23,491 nt of DNA, from assembly GCA_038231775.1 (NCBI GenBank), contig JBBRKS010000052.1, positions 1 through 23,491 of the forward strand, read 5' to 3'. Source of the stretch: Stagnihabitans sp038231775 (GTDB lineage Bacteria > Pseudomonadota > Alphaproteobacteria > Rhodobacterales > Rhodobacteraceae). Both the position numbers and the translations under genes were made by a program. Below, piece after piece: positions 14,703 through 21,651 of this stretch (positions are counted from its first letter, which is position 1; each line of letters begins with the position of its first letter). The notes under the pieces were generated by a model. The model worked only from the letters and a program-made list of their open reading frames with translations. It searched no databases and was not told where the DNA came from.

Positions 14703-16190
14703 ATGCCGCAATCCCTGACCCTTGGCATCGACATCGGCACCTTTGAATCCAAGGGCGTTCTGGTCGATCAGACCGGCCAGATCATCGCCCAGGCCGCGCG
14801 CCCGCACCAGATGATCGTACCGCAAGCCGGCTGGGCCGAACACCGCGCCAACGAAGACTGGTGGGGCGATTTTATCTTTATCACCAAGCGCTTGCTGGCC
14901 GACTCTCAGGTAAACCCTGAAGATATCAAAGCCGTCGCCGCCTCTGCCATCGGCCCTTGCATGCTGCCCTTGGACGCGCACGGCAACCCCTTGATGAACG
15001 GTGTTCTTTACGGAGTAGACACCCGCGCCGCCGCCGAAATCGACCTGCTGAACCAGCAGATCGGCCCCGATATCATCCTTGAACGCTGCGGCAACGCGCT
15101 CACCTCGCAATCGGTCGGCCCGAAAATCCTGTGGCTGCGCCGCAACCGCCCCGATTTGTGGGCACAAACGGCCAAAATCGTCACCTCCACCACCTACCTC
15201 ACCTGGAAACTGACCGGCCGCTTTGTGATTGACCATTACACCGCCGCCAACTTCTCACCGCTTTACGACATCACCCGGCAGGAGTGGTGCTTTGACCTCG
15301 CCGACATCTGCAACTCTCAGATGCTGCCAACCCTGATGTGGTCTGGTGAGATTGCAGGCCACGTGACCGAAGACGCCGCCCGCCAAACCGGCCTTGCGGT
15401 CGGAACCCCGGTCACCTGCGGCACTATCGACGCGGCGGCAGAGGCGGTTTCGGTCGGCGTCGCCTCGACCGGCGACATGATGATGATGTACGGCTCTACC
15501 ATCTTCATCATCGAAATTGCTGAACGCCGCCTGACCGACCCCCGCCTGTGGCACGCCCCGTGGCTGGTCGCGGGTCAACACGCCGCCATGGCCGGACTTG
15601 CGACCTCTGGCACGCTGACCCACTGGTTTGCCGACCACTTCGCCCGCGATCTGGCCAAGGACACCGCCTTTGCCACCCTGACGGCAGAGGCGCAAGCCTC
15701 ACCTCCCGGTGCCAAGGGCCTGATCTGTATGCCTTATTTCTCTGGCGAACGCACACCTTTGCATGACAGCCACGCCAAAGGAGCTTTCTTCGGCCTGAAC
15801 CTGACCCATGACCGGGGCGACATGTACCGCGCGGTAGTAGAGGGCATCGCCTGCGCCACCCGACACATCACCGACACCTATGCCGAGGCGGGCAGCCCGC
15901 CCAAGCGCGTGCTGGCGGTCGGCGGTGGCACCAGGAACCGCCCGTGGATGCAGGCCACCTCTGACCTGACCGGGCTTGACCAAACCGTCTGCAAAATCAC
16001 CACTGGGGCCAGCTACGGCGACGCCTACCTTGCAGCCCTTGCCGTAGGTCTGGCCAAACCCGGCGATATCAGCCGCTGGAACCCGGTGGAAACGACCGTC
16101 CCAGCCCAAACGCACCCGGCCTATGCCAAAACCTACAAGATCTTCCGGGCGTTGTACAACCAGACCAAAGACCTGATGGCCGAGTTATGA
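14703..16190 (+). CDS. FGGY-family carbohydrate kinase
   Basis: This 495-residue, two-domain ASKHA-fold sugar kinase has the N-terminal phosphate-1 motif LGIDIGTFESKGVLVD (7-22), the sugar-contact block YGVDTRAAAE (103-112), the catalytic-base motif TCGTIDAAAEAVSVG with D243, the MYGST turn (262-266), PYFSGERTPLHD (344-355) and adenosine motif LAVGGGTRNRPWMQ (404-417). It resembles xylulokinase/ribulokinase-type members that phosphorylate ketoses, but the substrate cannot be fixed by reading. Its presence implies that one branch of the pathway goes through a phosphorylated ketose, which fits the isomerase-like TIM barrel next to gntR. AAAGGGA at 14691-14697 is the ribosome site; the ATG follows the M42 stop by one base. 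Its stop overlaps the creatininase start in an ATGA, so both are translated together. Confidence 0.88.
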   Translation: MPQSLTLGIDIGTFESKGVLVDQTGQIIAQAARPHQMIVPQAGWAEHRANEDWWGDFIFITKRLLADSQVNPEDIKAVAASAIGPCMLPLDAHGNPLMNGVLYGVDTRAAAEIDLLNQQIGPDIILERCGNALTSQSVGPKILWLRRNRPDLWAQTAKIVTSTTYLTWKLTGRFVIDHYTAANFSPLYDITRQEWCFDLADICNSQMLPTLMWSGEIAGHVTEDAARQTGLAVGTPVTCGTIDAAAEAVSVGVASTGDMMMMYGSTIFIIEIAERRLTDPRLWHAPWLVAGQHAAMAGLATSGTLTHWFADHFARDLAKDTAFATLTAEAQASPPGAKGLICMPYFSGERTPLHDSHAKGAFFGLNLTHDRGDMYRAVVEGIACATRHITDTYAEAGSPPKRVLAVGGGTRNRPWMQATSDLTGLDQTVCKITTGASYGDAYLAALAVGLAKPGDISRWNPVETTVPAQTHPAYAKTYKIFRALYNQTKDLMAEL

Positions 16191-16933
16191 GGTACGATCT
16201 TCTGACCCCGCATCACCTGCGCAAAGCCATTGCCGACAACACACCGCTGGTCCTCGCCATCGGCGTGCAGGAATACCACGGCGAACACCTGCCTTTGGGC
16301 GTTGACCTTCTGGCTGTGACCCGCTGCCTTGACCGGCTTGAGGGACAGGCCCCCGACAGCCTGATCCTGCTGCCGCCTTTCGCTTACGGCGCGGCCAGCC
16401 ATGCTGTCGCGGGCCCCAAAAGTGGCACGCTGCACATCGACGCGCAAACCTTCCTGCCGATGGCGCAAGCCCTGTTTGCCGCCCTCCTGAATGTCGGCTT
16501 TCGCAACATCCACGGCATCATCCACCACCAGACCGAGAATTTCGGCCAGGGCATGCCCACCGACCTCGCCTTCCGCCTCGCTGCGCGTCAGGCCGTCTTT
16601 GCACATCTTGAGGCGACAAAGGGTGAAGGCTGGTGGGGCAACACGGCGATGGACGGCTATTATGACGGTCACGATGCAGGTAAGAACCCGTTCAACTGGA
16701 TCAGCATCCACCCCCTGATGCCGCCCGCAGTCACGCGGCACTTCCCGTTTGACCACGCTGGGGAAGGCGAAACCGCCCTGATGCTCGCCCTCGCCCCCGA
16801 AACGGTTGAATCCGCGCGGATGACCGAAAACACCACCTGGTACACAAAAACCGCCCCGAATGCGACCAAAGCCCAAGGCGAAGCCGGCGTCGCCGTGATC
16901 CTCGATCACCTCAAATCCGTGCTAAACCTCTGA
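16187..16933 (+). CDS. creatininase-family amidohydrolase
   Basis: This 248-residue protein of the creatininase/FAPy-deformylase superfamily carries the family metal motif in VQEYHGEHLPLGVD, with E29, H31 and D40. It also has a histidine-rich strand IIHHQTENF in place of the usual G-N-G-G-N segment, and a C-terminal HAGEGETALMLAL with the conserved glutamate. The altered H-H-Q region suggests that the substrate differs from creatinine. Family members hydrolyse cyclic or linear amides and related compounds, usually with two zinc or manganese ions. It is the last gene of the BtpA-M42-kinase-creatininase run, overlapping the kinase stop by 4 bp. Hydrolysis of an amide or lactam sugar derivative is a speculation the neighbours allow but do not prove. 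It ends at convergent repeat copy B. Confidence 0.8.
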   Translation: MRYDLLTPHHLRKAIADNTPLVLAIGVQEYHGEHLPLGVDLLAVTRCLDRLEGQAPDSLILLPPFAYGAASHAVAGPKSGTLHIDAQTFLPMAQALFAALLNVGFRNIHGIIHHQTENFGQGMPTDLAFRLAARQAVFAHLEATKGEGWWGNTAMDGYYDGHDAGKNPFNWISIHPLMPPAVTRHFPFDHAGEGETALMLALAPETVESARMTENTTWYTKTAPNATKAQGEAGVAVILDHLKSVLNL

Positions 16934-16939
16934 TCTAAC

Positions 16940-16995
16940 CGATTTGCTCTTTGCCAAATACTCCACTGGAGGTCCGGAGGTGTGAAACCCTCCGG
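16940..16995. repeat. extragenic repeat, copy B (convergent gene ends)
   Basis: This lies in the 74-bp gap between the converging creatininase and fucU genes. It shares the 25-bp core with copy A (16940-16964 here), then CTCC-ACT-GGAG (16961-16971) and the hairpin CCGGAGG (16974-16980) / CCTCCGG (16989-16995) with loop TGTGAAAC. Relative to copy A the stem is two pairs shorter, with both arms changed together. The left arm of the first hairpin of copy A is missing. Confidence 0.75.
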
Positions 16996-17007
16996 GGTCT
17001 GCCAAGG

Positions 17008-17463
17008 TCAGACCGGCGGCAGATCAATCACACCCTTTTTGAAAATAAAGCAGCCATAGGGGCCGGAATCCGAGGTGCGGATGATCGCAAAGGCCTGCTT
17101 GGCCGCGTTGTAAAACGCAAAGCGCTCCAGCGGATCCAAAGCAACCGCCCGACCCTCACAGCGTGAACAAACCGCCTGCATTTGGTCAAACACCGGCAAC
17201 ACCTGATCCGGTGCGCCGACCACCTGCATGCGCGCCACCGGAGCAGGCACAAAAGTGTCCAGCGGCATCAGGCTCAATATCGCTTCAGCTGCGGTCAAAA
17301 GCGTGCAACCTGCCATGTCGATCAGCTTGCCGTAGGTGGTCTCTTTGGCAATCGTGGCCGCGGGATGGTTCACATCGCAGATCACCAGATCATCGCCGTG
17401 CCCCATCAGCATCAGGACATGCACGATCTCTGCACTCAGGCGTTGATCAATGCCCTTCAACAT
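17008..17463 (-). CDS. fucU: FucU/RbsD-family sugar mutarotase
   Basis: This 151-residue protein begins MLKGIDQRLSAEIVHVLMLM, then GHGD with the catalytic-type H22 and VICDVNHP with D30. Later come a YNAAKQAFAIIRTSD segment and a C-terminal PYGCFIFKKGV, the strand that carries the active-site tyrosine in this decameric family. FucU and RbsD interconvert anomers of a sugar such as L-fucose or ribose after uptake. The length and the MLK...GHGD opening are FucU-like. ATG 17463 fits the family N-terminus; the frame can be extended five codons to 17478, but that start lies inside the palindrome cluster. It is downstream of the two permease genes, separated by 127 bp of nested palindromes that may lower its expression. 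A second FucU-like gene starts at 23355 in the same window. Confidence 0.85.
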   Translation of the reverse strand: MLKGIDQRLSAEIVHVLMLMGHGDDLVICDVNHPAATIAKETTYGKLIDMAGCTLLTAAEAILSLMPLDTFVPAPVARMQVVGAPDQVLPVFDQMQAVCSRCEGRAVALDPLERFAFYNAAKQAFAIIRTSDSGPYGCFIFKKGVIDLPPV

Positions 17464-17477
17464 ACGCAGAACCCACA

Positions 17478-17585
17478 AATTTTCTGCGAAAATTCCAACC
17501 CACGAATTTCCTGCGAAAATTCAAGCGAAGTCCCCAATTGAATTTTCGCAGAAAATTCGTCCCCTTGATTTTTCGCAGAAAAATC
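17478..17585. repeat. four nested AATTTTC-type palindromes
   Basis: There are four short hairpin units: 17478-17494 (AATTTTC-TGC-GAAAATT), 17504-17522 (8-bp arms, one mismatch, loop TGC), 17540-17558 (GAATTTTC-GCA-GAAAATTC) and 17567-17585 (GATTTTTC-GCA-GAAAAATC). Units 1 and 2 are direct repeats (CCCAC(A/G)AATTT...), and 3 and 4 are in opposite orientation. Units 2 and 3 therefore can also pair with each other over about 20 bp, and 1 with 4 outside them. They fill the gap between the permease stop and fucU. Possible roles are attenuation, message-end protection or a cruciform; none is proven. Confidence 0.75.
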
Positions 17586-17590
17586 GTGGC

Positions 17591-18508
17591 TCATTTGACC
17601 GCCCCCGCCGCCATCCCCTTGATGATGAACCGCTCCAACCCGATCCCGATGATGATCAGCGGCAGAATGGCTGCAAAGGACAAAGCCGCCATCGACCACC
17701 AACTGATGCCTTGCGACCCGGTCTGGCTTGCCACCATCACCGGTAACGTATTGGCGTAGGTCGAGGTCAAAAGGGCCGCAAAGAAATACTCGTTCCAGGT
17801 CAGAACCAGGCTCAGGATCAGGGCGGCCACCATGCCGGGCAGGGCAATCGGCAGGATGATCGTCAGATACGCGCCCCAGATCGTCTGGCCATCGACCATC
17901 GCGGCCTCTTCCAATTCGGTCGGAATACCGGCGAACTGATCGCGCATGATCCAGATGACGATGGGCAGCACGGACAGCGTGTACAGCAAGATCAGCCCGA
18001 TCTGCGTGTCAAGCAACGCCAGTTCCTTGTACAAAACCAGAAAGGGCAGGGCCAGAACCACCGGCGGCAGGATCAGCTGGCTCAGGAAGAAAAAGCTGAT
18101 ATCGGCGTTTTTCATCCACAAGAACTTATAGCTGAACCGCGACAACCCGTAGGCCGCCAGACTGCCCAAAGCCACAGCCAGAACCGACGAACTGGCAGAG
18201 ATGATCGCCGAATTGTAGAACCGCCGCAGAAATTCACCCCGCACGGTAGACGGCTGGCCAATCGTTTCAGGCGACAGTCCCAGTGATTTCCAGCCCAGCC
18301 ATTTCGGCTGAAAATCCCACCACGGCACAAGGCTGCCCTTCATCACATCCGGCGCCATCTTGAACGAGGTCGAGATTGTCCAGTAAATCGGGAACAGCGC
18401 AACGATGGCCCAAAAGATCAAAAGGCCGTAGATCACGACCCGCCCGGTCCACCATTTGGCGCGAAACCCCATATCGGATGAACTGTCGCGAAAGATTTGT
18501 GCGGTCAT
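17591..18508 (-). CDS. ABC sugar transporter permease (MalG/UgpE-like)
   Basis: This 305-residue inner-membrane protein of the binding-protein-dependent transport family has about six hydrophobic segments, starting with VVIYGLLIFWAIVALFPIYW (24-43). The EAA loop at ~199-219 (LEEAAMVDGQTIWGAYLTIILP) contacts the ATPase. A 50-60 residue periplasmic stretch after the first helix is long but normal for the MalG/UgpE type. Its start is one base after the stop of the other permease gene (TAA-G-ATG), showing tight coupling. It would pair with that protein to form the channel for the substrate carried by the solute-binding protein at 19749-21383. The matching ATPase is encoded on the other side of the divergent spacer. 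Four palindromes begin 5 bp past its stop. Confidence 0.9.
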   Translation of the reverse strand: MTAQIFRDSSSDMGFRAKWWTGRVVIYGLLIFWAIVALFPIYWTISTSFKMAPDVMKGSLVPWWDFQPKWLGWKSLGLSPETIGQPSTVRGEFLRRFYNSAIISASSSVLAVALGSLAAYGLSRFSYKFLWMKNADISFFFLSQLILPPVVLALPFLVLYKELALLDTQIGLILLYTLSVLPIVIWIMRDQFAGIPTELEEAAMVDGQTIWGAYLTIILPIALPGMVAALILSLVLTWNEYFFAALLTSTYANTLPVMVASQTGSQGISWWSMAALSFAAILPLIIIGIGLERFIIKGMAAGAVK

Positions 18509-18509
18509 C

Positions 18510-19613
18510 TTAGTAACTCGATTTCATGTAGCGGTCGGCGGCTTTCATCAGCAGGGTCATCACGACAATGATGATCACCAGATAGACCATCGCCAGCATG
18601 GTGCCGTAGCCGACGTTCGACCGGTCCCGGTACTCGCGGAAAATGAAACTGGTCACAGTGTCCGTCGCCCCCCCCGGCCCGCCAGAGGTCACGTTGATCA
18701 CGATATCCGCCAGCTTCAGCTTGAAGATCAACCGGATCAGAACCGACGTGATCGACACCGGCAGCATCAGGGGAAAGGTAACCTCCCAGAAAGCGCGCCA
18801 GCCGGTCGCACCGTCAACCCGGGCGGCCTCTTGCAACTCTTTCGGGATCGCCTGCAGCCCAGCCAGAATCATGATCATCATGAAGGGGATAAAGGTCCAG
18901 GCGTCCATCAGCATGATCGTTGATTTCGCAATCCAGGGTGAGGAAAAGAATGACGGGTTGGACCAGCCCAGGTGCTTGGCCAATGTTGCCAGCGGGCCAA
19001 AGCGCGTCTCCATCATCGACTTGCCGATCATCCACGACACGGCGACCGGCGACAGCATCAACGGCATCAGAAAGGCGACGCGAAAGAACTTGCGGCCCCG
19101 GATCTCGGCGTTCAGCATCAGGGCCAGCGCGAACGCCACCACATATTCCGGCAGGATCGCCAGCACGTACCACACCATATTGGTCAGCGCGTTCCAGTAA
19201 AACGGGTCGTGCCACATCTGGACAAGGTTCGCGACTCCGTTGAACTGCCGACCATCCGGCGACGACAGGTTCCAGTCCGAAAACGCGATCATCAGGCCGA
19301 ACAGCAGCGGAAACACGGTCAGCGACACAACAAACAACGCCGCAGGAAGCACGAACAGGATGCGCTTGCCCTGCTCTCCCTTGACCAGAACCTGACCCCA
19401 GCACAGGCATATGGCGTAAAGCACATAGGCATAGAGCGTCGGCCGCCAGTTGGCGAAGCCAAACTCAAACCCGCCCCAGACCTGCAAAATCTGCGCCAAG
19501 GCGACCAGCGCCAATATCAACGGCGATCCCCAGATCAGCGCCAGCCCAAGGCTGCGCCGGGTCGGGCTGATGTTGTCGGTCGCCACGACGTGAAGAAGAT
19601 CGCCTTCGCTCAA
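18510..19613 (-). CDS. ABC sugar transporter permease (MalF/UgpA-like)
   Basis: This 367-residue permease has a typical six-helix core from about residue 84 (ILFVLPAALFVVSLTVFPLLF) onward and an EAA loop at ~259-282 (ELQEAARVDGATGWRAFWEVTF). Two further hydrophobic segments lie upstream (~22-46 and ~60-77), making it longer than the usual ~290-300 residues, as seen in MalF-like proteins with extra N-terminal helices. I use TTG 19613, preceded by GCAGGGG; GTG ten codons on has no clear ribosome site, and no ATG precedes the first helix. The gene lies 135 bp below the solute-binding-protein gene, beyond three stem-loops, and runs straight into the second permease gene. Confidence 0.88.
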   Translation of the reverse strand: MSEGDLLHVVATDNISPTRRSLGLALIWGSPLILALVALAQILQVWGGFEFGFANWRPTLYAYVLYAICLCWGQVLVKGEQGKRILFVLPAALFVVSLTVFPLLFGLMIAFSDWNLSSPDGRQFNGVANLVQMWHDPFYWNALTNMVWYVLAILPEYVVAFALALMLNAEIRGRKFFRVAFLMPLMLSPVAVSWMIGKSMMETRFGPLATLAKHLGWSNPSFFSSPWIAKSTIMLMDAWTFIPFMMIMILAGLQAIPKELQEAARVDGATGWRAFWEVTFPLMLPVSITSVLIRLIFKLKLADIVINVTSGGPGGATDTVTSFIFREYRDRSNVGYGTMLAMVYLVIIIVVMTLLMKAADRYMKSSY

Positions 19614-19638
19614 GGTCTTGCCCCTGCCGTTTTTGGTG

Positions 19639-19669
19639 AAAACAGGGTGCGCAATGACGGCGCACCCTG
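19639..19669 (-). terminator. hairpin with T-run between binding-protein and permease genes
   Basis: CAGGGTGCGC (19643-19652) and GCGCACCCTG (19660-19669) are perfect 10-bp arms with a 7-base loop. Read on the minus strand the stem is followed by TTTT (19642-19639). It lies 80 bp past the binding-protein stop and 26 bp before the permease TTG. Partial termination or 3'-end protection here would give more binding protein than permease. Confidence 0.7.
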
Positions 19670-19676
19670 CGAATAT

Positions 19677-19738
19677 CCGGGCGGACTGCGCCAGTGCAGC
19701 GCGCCCGCCCGGTCAATGGAATGCGCCTGTGCGGCGCA
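19677..19738 (-). other. two further stem-loops after the binding-protein gene
   Basis: CCGGGCGG (19677-19684) pairs with CCGCCCGG (19705-19712), and TGCGCC (19722-19727) pairs with GGCGCA (19733-19738) across TGTGC. Neither has a T-run. The latter starts 10 bp past the stop of the binding-protein gene, a position typical of message-stabilising hairpins. Confidence 0.55.
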
Positions 19739-19748
19739 CGCCGTTGGA

Positions 19749-21383
19749 TTACATGCCAAGCGACGCCTTATACAGCGCAATCTGACTATCACGGCCGATC
19801 TGGTCGGTGATCTTCTCCCAGGCGGCGGCAATCGCGTCAGCAGTTTCCTGTGCCGATTTGTAGGTGCCGGCATAGCCTTTGGACAGTTCGTCCTCGGCGA
19901 CCGAATAGTATTGGAAGATGCCCGGAATCCGCGGTTCGATGGCAGAGTTCGGGTGGTTGTAGCTGTCACCCTGCGAGCCAAGGTAATCCGCGATAAAGTC
20001 CTTGTCGTAGCCCGCCGCTGCCCATTCGTCATAGTTGAAGTGGCTGTTGCGGTACGGCTGGAAGCCCGACGGATACGCGGTCGTCCACAGCGAGATGTCC
20101 TTGCCGCCCAGATGGGCTGCGGCGGACCATGCGGCCTTGCGCTTGACCTCGTCCTTGGAGACCCGGTTGGTCACATAGATGCCCCAGCCCAGATACGCCA
20201 TGTTGGGCGCAAAGTTCGGCGTGGCAGGGGTTTCCCATGCGGCGGTGGTCGGGTTGTAGACCTTGTCGGCACCGGGGTTGATCGAAAAGCCCACAACGTC
20301 ACCTACAACGGACGAGTCAGAGGTCTTGGCGTTAGAGCCAACGTCGCCCCACCAGCAGATGCCCGACCCCGTGCCAGCCAGAAACTGCTGGAACGCGGTC
20401 GTGCCGGGGTCGGCGTTGATCTGGTCGGCGGGCAGGTTCGGGATGTTGTCCATCACGTCCTGAATGGCCTGAACCCAGCCAGGGTTGTTGACCATCGGCT
20501 TCATCGTGTCGGGTTCGAACAGCCAGGCCGGGTTGCCGGGGTATTTGACATAGGCGGTGGCGCGGTCTTCCAGGAAGTAGAAGCCAAAGCCGCCCCAGCC
20601 CTTCAGCGGGTCAAGGAAACCAACCGCGTCCTGACCGGTCAGCGGGTCTTTCTTGCCTTTGACAGCGGCCGAATAGGTCGCAATCTGCGCCCAGGTGGTC
20701 GGAGCCTCGGCCATGCCGGAAATCGCTCCGTCGCCGAAATAGTCCTTGCGGTAGGCGAAGGTGTGGCAGTCGCCGTCAATCGTGATGCGGTAGGTCTTGC
20801 CGCCCCAGGTGCCGACCGGCGCCTTGAGGTAGTTCACATAATCGTCCATTTCGATCTGGGTCTTGACCCAATCCGGCATCTCGTCCAGCAGGCCCTTGCC
20901 AGCGGTGTCGCCTTCAAACGGCGCGCCCATTTCGATGATGTCAAAATCAACGGTCCCGGTCGCAATCGCCTGCTGCAGACGCGGGTTGTAGTCGGCCTGC
21001 GCAAGGTCGATCCAGTTGATCTTGGCCCCGGTGTACTTCTCCCACGAGGTCAGAAAGCCGCGGAACAGCAGGTTGTGCAGGTTTTGGTTGTTCAGACCCA
21101 TGAAGGTCAGTTCCACCCCGGCAAACTCGCCTTCCTTGACGTTGGCCTTGGTCGCGCCAAGGCACAATTCGCCAACCTTTTGCCAATCGGCGTCGGTCGG
21201 AGAGCCTTTGCCCACGCCCGGGATCGCCAGAATTTGTTGACGCAGCGCGTCGTCGGCCAGCGCCATGGTCGGGCGCAACATGCCGCCCATCATCGACAAG
21301 GCACCGATCGAGGCGGCCCCCTTCAGCACGCCGCGCCGGGTCAGCCCGGCATTGACGGCATAGTTGTACAGTTCGACTTTCAT
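19749..21383 (-). CDS. ABC transporter solute-binding protein, family 1, Tat-type signal
   Basis: This 544-residue periplasmic binding protein has an N-terminal Tat-like signal: LTRRGVLKG (14-22), a hydrophobic stretch with SIGALSMMGGM, and a probable cleavage site after ALA at residue 43. The mature part shows family-1 extracellular solute-binding features (VELTFMGLNN, WEKYTGAKINWIDLAQADYNPRLQQ, DFDIIEMGAPF, tryptophan-rich C-terminal half) and is long for the family, nearer to large carbohydrate-binding members. There is no lipobox cysteine, so it should be free in the periplasm. GGGAGGAC precedes ATG 21383. The 163-bp leader up to operator site 3 is long. It is the first gene of the SBP-permease-permease-fucU strand. 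The ligand is probably a sugar or polyol, judged only from neighbours. Confidence 0.88.
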   Translation of the reverse strand: MKVELYNYAVNAGLTRRGVLKGAASIGALSMMGGMLRPTMALADDALRQQILAIPGVGKGSPTDADWQKVGELCLGATKANVKEGEFAGVELTFMGLNNQNLHNLLFRGFLTSWEKYTGAKINWIDLAQADYNPRLQQAIATGTVDFDIIEMGAPFEGDTAGKGLLDEMPDWVKTQIEMDDYVNYLKAPVGTWGGKTYRITIDGDCHTFAYRKDYFGDGAISGMAEAPTTWAQIATYSAAVKGKKDPLTGQDAVGFLDPLKGWGGFGFYFLEDRATAYVKYPGNPAWLFEPDTMKPMVNNPGWVQAIQDVMDNIPNLPADQINADPGTTAFQQFLAGTGSGICWWGDVGSNAKTSDSSVVGDVVGFSINPGADKVYNPTTAAWETPATPNFAPNMAYLGWGIYVTNRVSKDEVKRKAAWSAAAHLGGKDISLWTTAYPSGFQPYRNSHFNYDEWAAAGYDKDFIADYLGSQGDSYNHPNSAIEPRIPGIFQYYSVAEDELSKGYAGTYKSAQETADAIAAAWEKITDQIGRDSQIALYKASLGM

Positions 21384-21546
21384 TCAGTCCTCCCAATTGG
21401 TTCCGCGATGTGCGGCAGTTTGTGTTGCAGCGAAAGTGCAGTGCCCTTGAACGGGCTGTCTTGTTGGGTTCACTTTGCGCGTCTTCGGCCCGGAACTGTC
21501 CGGACTTGCCCTAGCTTTCCAGCGACATTGCCCTCAAGTCAAGCAT

Positions 21547-21558
21547 CTAACATGTTAG
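21547..21558. promoter_or_regulatory. GntR operator candidate, site 3, in the divergent transporter spacer
   Basis: A perfect CTAACATGTTAG, followed by TGTGCTAG, is identical to site 1 over 12 bp. It lies in the 268-bp spacer between the divergent binding-protein (minus) and ATPase (plus) genes. On the minus strand a TTGACT (21542-21537) starts five bases past the site and may be a -35 for the binding-protein gene, though no good -10 was seen. The outer bases also make ATCTA...TAGAT (21545-21568). No other clear signal was found in the spacer apart from the ribosome sites. Confidence 0.78.
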
Positions 21559-21651
21559 TGTGCTAGATGATGGACAGCGCCGTCGGGCTGGGTTACCAAT
21601 TTCCAGTCCCGGGTCACCGGACGACACAGAATTTGCCGTTCGGGAGGGAAG

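Noticed and set aside
18972..21566. Very long plus-strand open frame (864 codons) opposite the binding-protein and permease genes
   Set aside because: It is antisense to three strongly recognisable ABC transporter genes. The translation is rich in R, H, Q and V with no family resemblance, a usual by-product of GC-rich codon use.
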